This document shows positions 16,437 to 24,897 of a stretch of 44,973 bases of DNA, piece after piece. The position numbers and the translations under genes were made by a program. The DNA is from an uncultured Clostridia bacterium (GTDB taxonomy: Bacteria; Bacillota; Clostridia; TANB77; CAG-508). The notes beneath the pieces were generated by a model. It saw nothing but the letters and a program-made list of their open reading frames with translations. It ran no database searches and was not told the origin of the DNA. The stretch is taken from contig CALXEV010000010.1 in NCBI GenBank assembly GCA_944387425.1, forward strand, positions 1-44,973, given 5' to 3'. Positions within the stretch are counted from its first letter, which is position 1. Every line of letters starts with the position of its first letter.

Positions 16437-17609
16437 ATGTATAAAAAAAATAAGAAAAATGTATCACATGATTTTAAATTATATAAATGTTGTGGATGTG
16501 AGATTTGTGCTGATGCTTGTCCAACAAAAGCAATTGTTATGAAAGAAAACAAAGAAGGTTTTAAATATCCAAGTATAGACAATGACAAATGTATTAATTG
16601 TGGAAAATGCTTAAAAGTTTGCCCAATGAGAAATAGTACTTTTAGAGTTCAAAAATATGAAAAGCCAATAGCCTTTGCTGTAAAACATAAAAATGAAGAT
16701 GATAGAAGTGAAAGTAGATCTGGAGGAATATTTACTGCGTTATCAGATGTTGTATTAAATAATAATGGTGTAATATATGGTTGCATTTTAAATGAAAAGT
16801 TTGAAGCAATTCATTTTAGAGCAGATAATAAAGAAATTCGTAATTTGATGAGAGGCTCAAAATATGTTCAAAGTTCGATGAAAGGAATAGCAAATCAAGT
16901 TGTAGAAGATTTAAAGAATGATAAAGTAGTAATGTTTACAGGAACAGGCTGCCAAGTACAAGGAATAAGACAAGTTGTTCCAATAAATTTGCAAAAAAAT
17001 TTATTGTTAGTAGATATAGTTTGCCATGGAGTACCAAGTCCTAAAATTTGGAGAGAATATTTACAATATATGTCTAAAAAATATAATGGAAAAATAACTG
17101 CTGTAGATTTTCGTAATAAAAAAGATTATGGATGGAAAGATCATGTTGAAACTATTGAAATTAATGGAACTAAACATGACAGCAAAGTATATACAAATTT
17201 GTTTTATAATCATGTAATAATTAGACCATCTTGTTTTAAATGTCCATATAAAAATCTTAATAGACCAGGAGATATTACAATTGCAGACTTTTGGGGAATA
17301 GATGATGTAGTAAGTGGCTTTAATGATAATAAAGGAGTTTCACTTGTACTAATTAATGATAATATTGGGAAAGAATACTTTGAAAAACAAAAAAATGACA
17401 TTATATTCAAATCTGTAGAATTAGAAAAAACATTACAACCACCACTAAAAGGTAATTTTATAGAACCGTCTAATAGAAAAAAGTTTTGGCATATTTATTA
17501 TACTAAAGGATTTGAAAAAGCAATTGAATTATACGGAGTTATAAGAAAAGCATCTATAGAAGATAAATTTCGAAGAAAAGTAAAAAATTTAACAAATAAA
17601 AGAAAGTAA
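16437..17609 (+). CDS. FrhB-like iron-sulfur protein of the EPS locus (copy 2)
   Basis: The second F420-dehydrogenase-beta-like protein of the operon, 390 aa. The ferredoxin motifs are C18-x2-C21-x2-C24-x3-C28-P and CINCGKCLKVCP. The body has SRSGGIFTALSD, GTGCQVQGIRQVV, VCHGVPSPKIW and DITIADFWGI, parallel to copy 1. It lies 15 bases before a second pyruvyl transferase, so the pair is kept together. Low similarity outside the motifs suggests an old duplication or separate acquisition rather than a recent tandem copy. Function in polysaccharide modification is inferred from context. Confidence 0.88.
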   Translation: MYKKNKKNVSHDFKLYKCCGCEICADACPTKAIVMKENKEGFKYPSIDNDKCINCGKCLKVCPMRNSTFRVQKYEKPIAFAVKHKNEDDRSESRSGGIFTALSDVVLNNNGVIYGCILNEKFEAIHFRADNKEIRNLMRGSKYVQSSMKGIANQVVEDLKNDKVVMFTGTGCQVQGIRQVVPINLQKNLLLVDIVCHGVPSPKIWREYLQYMSKKYNGKITAVDFRNKKDYGWKDHVETIEINGTKHDSKVYTNLFYNHVIIRPSCFKCPYKNLNRPGDITIADFWGIDDVVSGFNDNKGVSLVLINDNIGKEYFEKQKNDIIFKSVELEKTLQPPLKGNFIEPSNRKKFWHIYYTKGFEKAIELYGVIRKASIEDKFRRKVKNLTNKRK

Positions 17610-17624
17610 AGGTAGGAATTAATC

Positions 17625-18689
17625 ATGAAAAAGATAGGAATAGCCACATTTTGCAAAGCTAATAACTATGGTGCTGTATTGCAAGCTTATGGTTTATCAC
17701 AATATTTAAAAAAAGAAAATGAAGTTGAATTTTTAGATATAGAATTTAATCCTAAAGGAAAAAAATCACAAGAAGAAAACATGAAAAAAAACAGTATTTT
17801 CCAAAAAATTAATGGTAAGATAAAAAAAATAAAATTTGAACAATTTAGAAAAGAAAATTTAATAATTTCAGATGAAACTATTCATGGTGATAAAGATTGT
17901 AATAAAATACAAGATAAGTATGACTGTTATATTGTTGGTAGTGATCAAGTGTGGAATACTGATATCACCAATAAAACTAGAGCTTTTTTCTTGGATTTTG
18001 TTATAAATAAACCCAAAATTGCTTATGCTGCTAGTTATGGAAGAGAAAATATAAATGAAACTGAAAAAAAATGGTCTGAAGAATATTTAAATAGCTTTAA
18101 AGCTATTTCAGTAAGAGAAAAGCAATCTGCAACATATTTAAAGCAACAATTAAATTTAAATGTTAATGTTGTATGTGACCCTGTGTTCTTACTTGATAAA
18201 GATGAATGGATAAATAAAAACAATTTAAAAAATAAAAACAAATCATATATATTGGTTTATTATATGGAAAGTAATTCAACACTTGAATCAATAATATCTA
18301 ACGTAAAAAAGATGTATAATTGTCCTATTATTGCTATTAAAGGAGGAATTCAAGAACTAAAAGGTTTTAAACATGTTGAAGGAATGGGACCAAAAGATTT
18401 TTTGGACATTGTATATAATGCAAAATTAGTTATTACTAATTCCTTTCATGCACTTGCTTTTTCAATCATTTTTAATAAAAAAGTTATTGTTTTTGAACAT
18501 TCAAAATGGAATTTACGTATATCTAATTTATTAGAGCTAACAGATAATAATGAAAAAATAGTAAAGTTAAAAGATAATGTAAATGAAAAATTATTAAATG
18601 AAAAAACAATATATGGAGAAAAGGCTTATAATGAGCTGGCATCATTGATTGAAGAATCAAAACAATTTTTGAAAGAATCCATTAATTAG
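17625..18689 (+). CDS. Polysaccharide pyruvyl transferase family protein (copy 2)
   Basis: A 354-residue pyruvyl-transferase-family protein. The N-terminal motif KANNYGAVLQAYGLSQYL is intact. IVGSDQVWNTDI, AYAASYGREN and the C-terminal TNSFHALAFSIIFNKKVIVF block follow. SFHA in place of the GTFHG of copy 1 is within the family's range and may reflect a different acceptor. It is directly coupled to the FrhB-like gene upstream. It likely adds a ketal pyruvate to a second sugar or position of the same polymer, making it acidic. Confidence 0.87.
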   Translation: MKKIGIATFCKANNYGAVLQAYGLSQYLKKENEVEFLDIEFNPKGKKSQEENMKKNSIFQKINGKIKKIKFEQFRKENLIISDETIHGDKDCNKIQDKYDCYIVGSDQVWNTDITNKTRAFFLDFVINKPKIAYAASYGRENINETEKKWSEEYLNSFKAISVREKQSATYLKQQLNLNVNVVCDPVFLLDKDEWINKNNLKNKNKSYILVYYMESNSTLESIISNVKKMYNCPIIAIKGGIQELKGFKHVEGMGPKDFLDIVYNAKLVITNSFHALAFSIIFNKKVIVFEHSKWNLRISNLLELTDNNEKIVKLKDNVNEKLLNEKTIYGEKAYNELASLIEESKQFLKESIN

Positions 18690-18735
18690 TAACTTGTTAT
18701 TTAATTGTAAAACATTTGGGGGGAAATAACTAAAA

Positions 18736-20145
18736 ATGGACACAATAAAAAATAAAAATAAAGAACTGATAAAGGGAACAATTATTTATGCAATTGGCAG
18801 TTTTGGTTCTAAAGTATTAAGCTTGTTGATTGTTCCTCTTTATACATTTTATATCGTACCAGAAGAATTAGGAAATTATGATTTAATATTAACTACAATT
18901 AATTTATTAATACCTATTATTACTTTTCAAATAACTGATGCTGCATATAAGAAAATTGTTGAAAGATTTGATGAAAGGCAAAAAATAATTTCTAATACAT
19001 ACTGGATGTTGCTAATTAGCAGTATCATATCATCAATACTATGTATTGTAATAGGAAAGTATACTATCGGATTAAGATATGCAATATATCTTACCGTTAT
19101 GCTAATAGTGCAAATGTGGTTTTTATCATTACAACGATTATTAAGGGCACTAAAAAGACAAAAAACTTTTGTTGTTGCAGGAATATTTCAAACATTTTGT
19201 TTTCTTGTCTTGATTGCAATTTTAGTTTGTGGAATTAAATTAAAGGTCGATGGATTATGTATTAGTTATACAATTGCTCATTTTATTGCAATTATCTTTA
19301 TGTTAATACAATGTGGAGATTTAGTTGTAAAGAAAATAACATTTAATAAGAAGAATTTATCTGAAATGCTTAAATTCTCTATACCGTTAATTCCCAATGC
19401 TATGAGCTGGTGGTTAATTAATTCATCAGATAAGTATATTATAAGATTGTTATTAGGAGCAAGTAGTAACGGAATATATTCTGTTTCAAGTAAATTTCCA
19501 GCAGTATTGCAAACCGTGAATAGTTTATTCTATTCTTCTTGGCAAGATGTAGCAATAAGAGAAAAGGCAGGAGAAGAAAGGGACAAGTTTTATACGAATA
19601 CATTTGAGAAATATTATGAGTTAATATTTGGATTAGTGCTAATAGCAATACCAGCAACTAGGGCAGTTTTACCTTTTGTTGTTAGTGCTGAATACAAATC
19701 AGCAGCACTTTATTCAACTTTTATATATTTAGGAATGGTTTTTCAAGGATTTTCTTCATTCTATGGAATTAATTACTTGAATCATAATAAAACATTTGGA
19801 GCTACATCTACAAGCATAGTTGCGGCAGTTATTAATTTAGTTGTTGATTTTATATTAATGCCGTATATAGGACTTTATGCTGCAGGAATTTCAACATTTA
19901 TGGGATTTTTTGTTATGTGGCTTATTAGAGTTAAACAAACAAAAAAAATAACTAATATACAGATTAATAAAAGAAAATTTCTAGCATATTTATCTATTTC
20001 TATAATTTGTGCAATAGTGAGTATTTTTGCTAATATAACTATTTGCATTATATTGACAATTGTTTTTTGTATAATGTTTTTCATAAAAGAAAAAAACATT
20101 ATAAACAAAGTATTAAAAAATATATTTAATAAAAAAATTGCTTAA
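18736..20145 (+). CDS. Wzx-type polysaccharide flippase (MATE/MOP superfamily)
   Basis: A 469-residue polytopic protein with about 12-14 membrane helices, starting with GTIIYAIGSFGSKVLSLLIV and continuing PLYTFYIVPEELGNYDL, the classic N-terminus of polysaccharide biosynthesis proteins. SIPLIPNAMSWWLINSSDKY followed by IIRLLLG in helix 7 is also characteristic. It would flip the lipid-linked repeat unit outward for the Wzy polymerase. Preceded by GGGGGGAAA. It is the last gene of the EPS assembly operon; no strong terminator is visible after it. Confidence 0.92.
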   Translation: MDTIKNKNKELIKGTIIYAIGSFGSKVLSLLIVPLYTFYIVPEELGNYDLILTTINLLIPIITFQITDAAYKKIVERFDERQKIISNTYWMLLISSIISSILCIVIGKYTIGLRYAIYLTVMLIVQMWFLSLQRLLRALKRQKTFVVAGIFQTFCFLVLIAILVCGIKLKVDGLCISYTIAHFIAIIFMLIQCGDLVVKKITFNKKNLSEMLKFSIPLIPNAMSWWLINSSDKYIIRLLLGASSNGIYSVSSKFPAVLQTVNSLFYSSWQDVAIREKAGEERDKFYTNTFEKYYELIFGLVLIAIPATRAVLPFVVSAEYKSAALYSTFIYLGMVFQGFSSFYGINYLNHNKTFGATSTSIVAAVINLVVDFILMPYIGLYAAGISTFMGFFVMWLIRVKQTKKITNIQINKRKFLAYLSISIICAIVSIFANITICIILTIVFCIMFFIKEKNIINKVLKNIFNKKIA

Positions 20146-20204
20146 ATGTATTTATATTTTAGAAAAATTTTATTATAATGTAGAAAAAGACAAAGGAAAA
20201 TAAT

Positions 20205-23200
20205 ATGGAAAAGATAAAAAAAATATTATTAATGGAAAATAAAATATTTCAGGTTTTGCATATTACAAGTATAATACTTATTATTATATTTGCTATATTT
20301 ATTGCGGTAGAATATTTCATTAATATAAATTTAAAAGCAGAAAATGAGAATAATTTGTTAGATGACATAGAAATTGTTGATGATGCTGATGATACAACAA
20401 TTAGTAAAACATATGAAAGTGAAGAAGTATTATTAAATCCAGGTAAAGGATTTGTACTAAGGGACTCGTTAGATGATTCTTGTGATGACATGGTAAGTGT
20501 TGTTTACTATAGAGTTGGTTGGTCAACAATTGAACCAGAAGAAGGACAATATAATTGGGATATTTTAGATAGTAAAATAAATAATTGTGCTAGAAGAGGA
20601 AAAAAATTTGCTTTTGGAATAATGAATGTTTGTATTAGTTCTCCTAAAGAGTATGTAACTCCAAAGTGGGTATTTGATGCGGGTGCTGAATATTATGTGT
20701 ATGAGAAGACAGATGGAAGTAGACAGATAATACCAGAATGGACAGATCCAATTTTTTTGGAAAAATTAAATAATTTTATAAAAGCTTTAGCAGAAAGATA
20801 TGATGGAAATGAGAATATTGCTTATATAGATATTCGTTCATATGGCTCATATGGAGAACAACACTTAACTTCAATAGGAGGTACTGATATTTCGGCTGAA
20901 CAGTTAAAAGAACTGTTTATCCAACCATACATGGATGCATTTAATTCTACTATGTTAGTTAGTCCATGGGGAAAAGAAATGTATAATGATGTTTATAAAT
21001 GGGCAGTGGATAATGGAGTAACTATTAGAAGAGATGGGATCATGCAATTATATAATGGTAAGCAAATATTTGAACATGCTTATGGAAAATTGCCGACAAT
21101 ATTTGAATATTTTTCTTCATATAAAGTACTTAAACAAAACGGATTGTGGGATCAAGAAAAACTTTTAGATTATGTAGAAACATGGCATCCGTCTTATATT
21201 GAATTTTTTACTGATATGTATGCTGAAAACAAAGAATTTTGTGAAATGCTTGCAAACAAAATAGGCTACTATTTCAAATTTAAAGGAGCAACATACACTA
21301 ATACAACATCAACAATATCCGAAACACCAATATCATTAAAATTTGTTAATGAAGGTGTTGCACCATTATATGAACCTTGTACAGTATATATTGGCTTGTT
21401 AGATGAAAATTACAATCTAGTAAAAAAATATAAAACAGATATTGACCCACATACTTGGATGCCAAACGAAGAAATACAAGAAGATATAAATATAAAATTA
21501 GATGACATAGAAGATGGAAAATATATAATATCATTAGGACTATTTTATAATGAAAACGATGAAAATCCAACATATTTATTAGGAAATTCTGGGGGAACAG
21601 ATGATAAATGGTATGTATTTGGAGAAATATTCATAAATAATCCTAGTGAAGAATACTCAATAACAGTTTCAAATAATGATAATTTAATAAATACATATAG
21701 TGACTATAATATTGATATATCTATTGAAAATATAAGAAAAAATTCAAATTATGTAGCAAAAATACTTGTTAATGATGAATTAAAAGAAACGGTACAAATA
21801 GACAATACACAACCTACATTTAATACACAAATAGAATTAAAACTTGAAGATGGAGAAAAAACATATAAAATACAAATAGAAAAAGATAATGTGGTAGTAC
21901 ATGAATTTACAAAAGAAGTTATTGTAAATAATTTTGTAAACGATTATAAAACAATTTCAGAATCTATAACACAAAAATACACAGAATTTAAAGCAATGTT
22001 TTCTTCTGAAATAACACAAGTTCCTAATTTAGTAAGCAAAATAGAGCAAATGAATAATTATATGATAAATGTTGGAAAAACTCAAAACAATATAACAGAA
22101 ACATCTAGTAAACAAGCTATGCAACAACATTTTGAATTAGGTGATATTATATTACAAGCATACAAAGATGGAACACTACAAACAGAAGACGTAAAAATAA
22201 GTTCAATGCTAGATATGTTAAATGATATAGGAGATGCATATCAAGATTTAGTAACTGTGAGTGCTCAAACAGTTGCAGAATCAGACATTGAACAAACAAA
22301 TACAGCTATACAAGAAGCAGAAACAACAATAAACAACAACCAAGGAGCTGAAATAATATATCCTGTAAAAATACTAGATTTTGCAAAAGACCATTATGAA
22401 AAAGCAACATATATAAATGGATTAGAAGAAGAAAATGACATAAAAGCAGGATTAATAATAAGTAACAATTTACATGCTTTACTATTAGCAAACTGGGCAA
22501 ATACATTTGCACAAATAAATATAGAATATTATATAGATGAATATATAACCAATAATCCTGTGACAATAGAATACAACACAACAGAATTAACAAATCAAAA
22601 TGTAAAAGCAACAATAAAAACAAACGCAGATATTCAAATAACAAATAATTCAAATAGTAAAGAACATATATTTGAACAAAATGGAAGCTTTACTTTTGAA
22701 TATACAATAAAAGGACGAGCATTAAAAATAACAGCAACAGTGGAAAATATAGATAAAATAGCACCAACAATATCAGGAATACAAAATGGTAAATTATATA
22801 CAGAACCAGTAACACCAAAAGCAAATGATGAAAATCTACAAAGTATTGAATTAAAACTAAATTCTCAAGTAGTTTCAAACTATGAAAATGGAGCTACATT
22901 AGAAGAAGAAGGGTTCTATGAGATAATAGCAATTGATAAGGCTGGAAACAAAACAACGAGATATTTCCAAATATTTATTAATAATGACACTAATTATAAA
23001 ATAGAAGAAAACTATATTAAAAACGTTACAAACAATACAATAAAATCAGATTTTGATAAAAAAATTAACCTTTCAGTAAAATATAAAATAACAAGAAATG
23101 GTGAAGAAGTATCTCAAGATGATATATTGGCTACAGGTGATATATTGATAACTGAAACAGGTGACGAGTACATAATAATTATTCCAGGAGATATTAATAA

Positions 23201-23378
23201 AGACGGAAAAGTAGATTTAAAAGATTTCATAAAAATGAGAATTTACTTATTATTAGAAAACAATTTAGATGATATAGAAAAAGTTGCTGCAGATTGTGAT
23301 TTGGATGGAAGACCAGTAGGTGTTAAAGACTATATAAGAATGAGACTTATAATATTAATGAATGATGTAACAAATTAA
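20205..23378 (+). CDS. Membrane-anchored glycosidase-like protein with C-terminal dockerin
   Basis: 1057 residues. An N-terminal hydrophobic helix (about 18-40) is a signal-anchor or uncleaved signal. Residues 75-390 form a TIM-barrel-like domain of the DUF4874/DUF4832 or GH42-like kind: NPGKGFVLRDS, VVYYRVGWSTIEPEEGQYNW, and acidic candidates in SYGSYGEQH and HPSYIEFFTD. Beta-sandwich (390-480) and helical (585-790) regions follow, then an Ig-like domain (about 861-935, ending DKAGNKTTRYF). Residues 995-1057 form a type I dockerin: the first EF loop DINKDGKVDLKD is textbook and the second is DCDLDGRPVGVKD, each followed by an R-M-R helix. Ribosome site AAAGGAAA. Hydrolytic activity is unproven; the dockerin call is strong. 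Confidence 0.82.
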   Translation: MEKIKKILLMENKIFQVLHITSIILIIIFAIFIAVEYFININLKAENENNLLDDIEIVDDADDTTISKTYESEEVLLNPGKGFVLRDSLDDSCDDMVSVVYYRVGWSTIEPEEGQYNWDILDSKINNCARRGKKFAFGIMNVCISSPKEYVTPKWVFDAGAEYYVYEKTDGSRQIIPEWTDPIFLEKLNNFIKALAERYDGNENIAYIDIRSYGSYGEQHLTSIGGTDISAEQLKELFIQPYMDAFNSTMLVSPWGKEMYNDVYKWAVDNGVTIRRDGIMQLYNGKQIFEHAYGKLPTIFEYFSSYKVLKQNGLWDQEKLLDYVETWHPSYIEFFTDMYAENKEFCEMLANKIGYYFKFKGATYTNTTSTISETPISLKFVNEGVAPLYEPCTVYIGLLDENYNLVKKYKTDIDPHTWMPNEEIQEDINIKLDDIEDGKYIISLGLFYNENDENPTYLLGNSGGTDDKWYVFGEIFINNPSEEYSITVSNNDNLINTYSDYNIDISIENIRKNSNYVAKILVNDELKETVQIDNTQPTFNTQIELKLEDGEKTYKIQIEKDNVVVHEFTKEVIVNNFVNDYKTISESITQKYTEFKAMFSSEITQVPNLVSKIEQMNNYMINVGKTQNNITETSSKQAMQQHFELGDIILQAYKDGTLQTEDVKISSMLDMLNDIGDAYQDLVTVSAQTVAESDIEQTNTAIQEAETTINNNQGAEIIYPVKILDFAKDHYEKATYINGLEEENDIKAGLIISNNLHALLLANWANTFAQINIEYYIDEYITNNPVTIEYNTTELTNQNVKATIKTNADIQITNNSNSKEHIFEQNGSFTFEYTIKGRALKITATVENIDKIAPTISGIQNGKLYTEPVTPKANDENLQSIELKLNSQVVSNYENGATLEEEGFYEIIAIDKAGNKTTRYFQIFINNDTNYKIEENYIKNVTNNTIKSDFDKKINLSVKYKITRNGEEVSQDDILATGDILITETGDEYIIIIPGDINKDGKVDLKDFIKMRIYLLLENNLDDIEKVAADCDLDGRPVGVKDYIRMRLIILMNDVTN

Positions 23379-23392
23379 GTTACATCATTTTT
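23361..23392 (+). terminator. Terminator overlapping the stop of the dockerin gene
   Basis: AATGATGTAAC (23361-23371) pairs with GTTACATCATT (23379-23389) around a 7-nt loop that contains the TAA stop. TTT follows. Confidence 0.75.
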
Positions 23393-23396
23393 GAAT

Positions 23397-23424
23397 TGTA
23401 ACAAAATTGTAACACAAATGTAAT
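23397..23424 (+). promoter_or_regulatory. Three 11-bp-phased TGTAA(C/T) repeats upstream of the cohesin promoter
   Basis: TGTAAC at 23397 and 23408 and TGTAAT at 23419 are each offset by exactly 11 bp. The wider repeat is ATTGTAACA, ATTGTAACA, AATGTAATA. Six-base direct repeats on one helix face every 11 bp are the usual site form of OmpR/PhoB-type response regulators; the Bacillus PhoP box, TT(A/T/C)ACA, is similar in reverse complement. They end 21 bp before the -35 box. Confidence 0.55.
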
Positions 23425-23445
23425 ATAAACTTAAAACAAAACCTC

Positions 23446-23474
23446 TTGTCGAACACTGTAAAAAATGATAAAAT
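23446..23474 (+). promoter_or_regulatory. Promoter of the cohesin-like surface protein gene
   Basis: TTGTCG (23446-23451), 17 bp, TAAAAT (23469-23474), with TGA directly before the -10 (extended -10 TGn). The weak -35 fits an activator-dependent promoter given the phased repeats just upstream. Confidence 0.62.
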
Positions 23475-23505
23475 TTATTAGAAAAAGCGTATAGGAGGAG
23501 ATAAA

Positions 23506-24288
23506 ATGAAGAAAATAATAGCAAGTTTAATTATATTAATGCTAATGGTTACATCATGTGGTCTAGTATTTGCTGAACCTGAAACAGATGATGGAACAGG
23601 AACAACATCAGGAACAGACACAGAAACAGGTACAGGAGAAGATGGAAATGAAGAAGAAACACCAACTCCTAATGTAACATTAAATATGACAAAAGAACTT
23701 GAAACAACAATAGATGCAACATCTATTACAATAAAATTAGGAATTGGAACAGTAAAAGGATTAGAAGAAGGGGCATTAATCAGTTTCAAAGGTATATTAC
23801 AATATGACCCAACTATTTTTACAGAAGTTACAGTAGAAGGGTTAAATGGATATACAGCAACATATGCACCAGAAACACAAAGAATTGTTGTAGATCCTAA
23901 AGAAGCAGTAGAGGCAACAGAAATTGCAAGTATAACACTAACATTAGCTGAAGGTGTAGAACCATGCACAACTTCAATAACATTCCAAACAGAAGAATTT
24001 ACAGATGGAACAAATGATTTTGAATTAAATACATATACATCAGCAATTGCAATAAAGGAAAATATACCAGAACAACCTGAAGAACCAGAACAGCCAAATG
24101 ATGACCAAAATCAAACACCAACAGATCCAAACAATAAAAATAATACAAACACACCAAAAGAAGACAATACAATAGCAGGTCAAGATTTACCAAAAGCTGG
24201 TATGAAAACATTAATAACACTTATTGCAATAGTAGGAATTGTAGGTGTTTTAGCACTAGTTAGATATAAGAAAATTCAAATAAAATAA
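23506..24288 (+). CDS. Cohesin-like, sortase-anchored cell-wall protein (LPKAG)
   Basis: 260 residues. The signal peptide runs to about A23 (VFA). An overlapping VTSC lipobox at 15-18 is a less likely alternative. A T/G/E-rich linker (24-55) leads into a beta-rich domain (about 56-180). This has cohesin features: LISFKGILQYDPTIFTEVTV, repeated hydrophobic strands and a late ITLTLAEGVE strand. A P/E/N/Q-rich wall-spanning region (187-225) follows. The C-terminus is a full sorting signal: LPKAG (228-232), 20 hydrophobic residues, then RYKKIQIK. It lies next to a dockerin protein and a sortase. It would display a dockerin receptor on the cell wall. Cohesin identity is by pattern only; ribosome site AGGAGG. 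Confidence 0.78.
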   Translation: MKKIIASLIILMLMVTSCGLVFAEPETDDGTGTTSGTDTETGTGEDGNEEETPTPNVTLNMTKELETTIDATSITIKLGIGTVKGLEEGALISFKGILQYDPTIFTEVTVEGLNGYTATYAPETQRIVVDPKEAVEATEIASITLTLAEGVEPCTTSITFQTEEFTDGTNDFELNTYTSAIAIKENIPEQPEEPEQPNDDQNQTPTDPNNKNNTNTPKEDNTIAGQDLPKAGMKTLITLIAIVGIVGVLALVRYKKIQIK

Positions 24289-24307
24289 AAAATTTTTTAA
24301 AAAAGTG

Positions 24308-24336
24308 TTGCATTATAATTATTTAAATGTTATAAT
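24308..24336 (+). promoter_or_regulatory. Sigma-A promoter of the LAYTG surface protein gene
   Basis: TTGCAT (24308-24313), 17 bp, TATAAT (24331-24336). It gives the surface protein, and probably the sortase behind it, its own start apart from the cohesin promoter. Confidence 0.65.
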
Positions 24337-24372
24337 GAAAATGAAATTTAGCAAAAGAAAGGGAGTATGAAA

Positions 24373-24897
24373 ATGAAAAAGTCAATAACAATAGCATTAT
24401 TAGTAGTAATGTTAGTAATGGCATTTGCAACAGTTGTAAACGCAACAACATCAGCTGAATTAGCAGACAAATTATATGAGAAAGGATCTAAATACGGATT
24501 AACAGAATCTGATAAAGTTAGAATTGACAGATACTTATCTCAATATCCTGTAACAGATGAACAAGCTGACCAAGTTTTAGCAAAAGCTGACGAAGCTATA
24601 GCTATAATGGAAGCTGCAGGAGTTACAAATTATGCAAAATTAACAGATGCTCAAAAATCATCAATGAAAACAATTGCTAATGAAGCAGCTGATATATTAG
24701 GTGTTAAATTAGTATTCAAAACAGGTTCAGTTGAAGTTTACAAAGACGGAAAACTAGTTGAAACAGTTTCAGAAACAGACGGAAAATTAGCATACACAGG
24801 AAATAACGTAAATGTTGTTTTAGTTGTTTCTATAATAGCAATAATTGCCCTAGCTATAACTGTTGTTGCAAAAAGAAATTTAGCAAATGCACAATAA
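24373..24897 (+). CDS. Helical surface protein with LAYTG sorting signal
   Basis: 174 residues from the preferred ATG. The signal peptide is MKKSITIALLVVMLVMAFAT, cleaved near VVNA-TT. A predicted all-helical domain (about 24-110) rich in A, D, K and E follows, with a short beta segment (KLVFKTGSVEVYKDGKLVET). LAYTG (139-143), a hydrophobic stretch and RNLANAQ then resemble an LAXTG-type sorting signal, though the tail has few positive charges. I use the second ATG because GGGAG lies 7 bases before it and only a base or so before the first (24367). It resembles small surface proteins found beside sortases in Clostridia; no specific function recognised. Confidence 0.75.
   Translation: MKKSITIALLVVMLVMAFATVVNATTSAELADKLYEKGSKYGLTESDKVRIDRYLSQYPVTDEQADQVLAKADEAIAIMEAAGVTNYAKLTDAQKSSMKTIANEAADILGVKLVFKTGSVEVYKDGKLVETVSETDGKLAYTGNNVNVVLVVSIIAIIALAITVVAKRNLANAQ

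Noticed and set aside
20151..20179. Promoter for the dockerin protein gene (TTTATA, 17 bp, TATAAT)
   Set aside because: The -35 matches only three of six bases. In this AT-rich sequence that is not enough, although a start between the flippase gene and this gene is plausible.
22306..22653. 115-residue minus-strand open frame inside the dockerin protein gene
   Set aside because: Its composition is almost only L, Y, F and H, as expected opposite ACA/ATA-rich codons.
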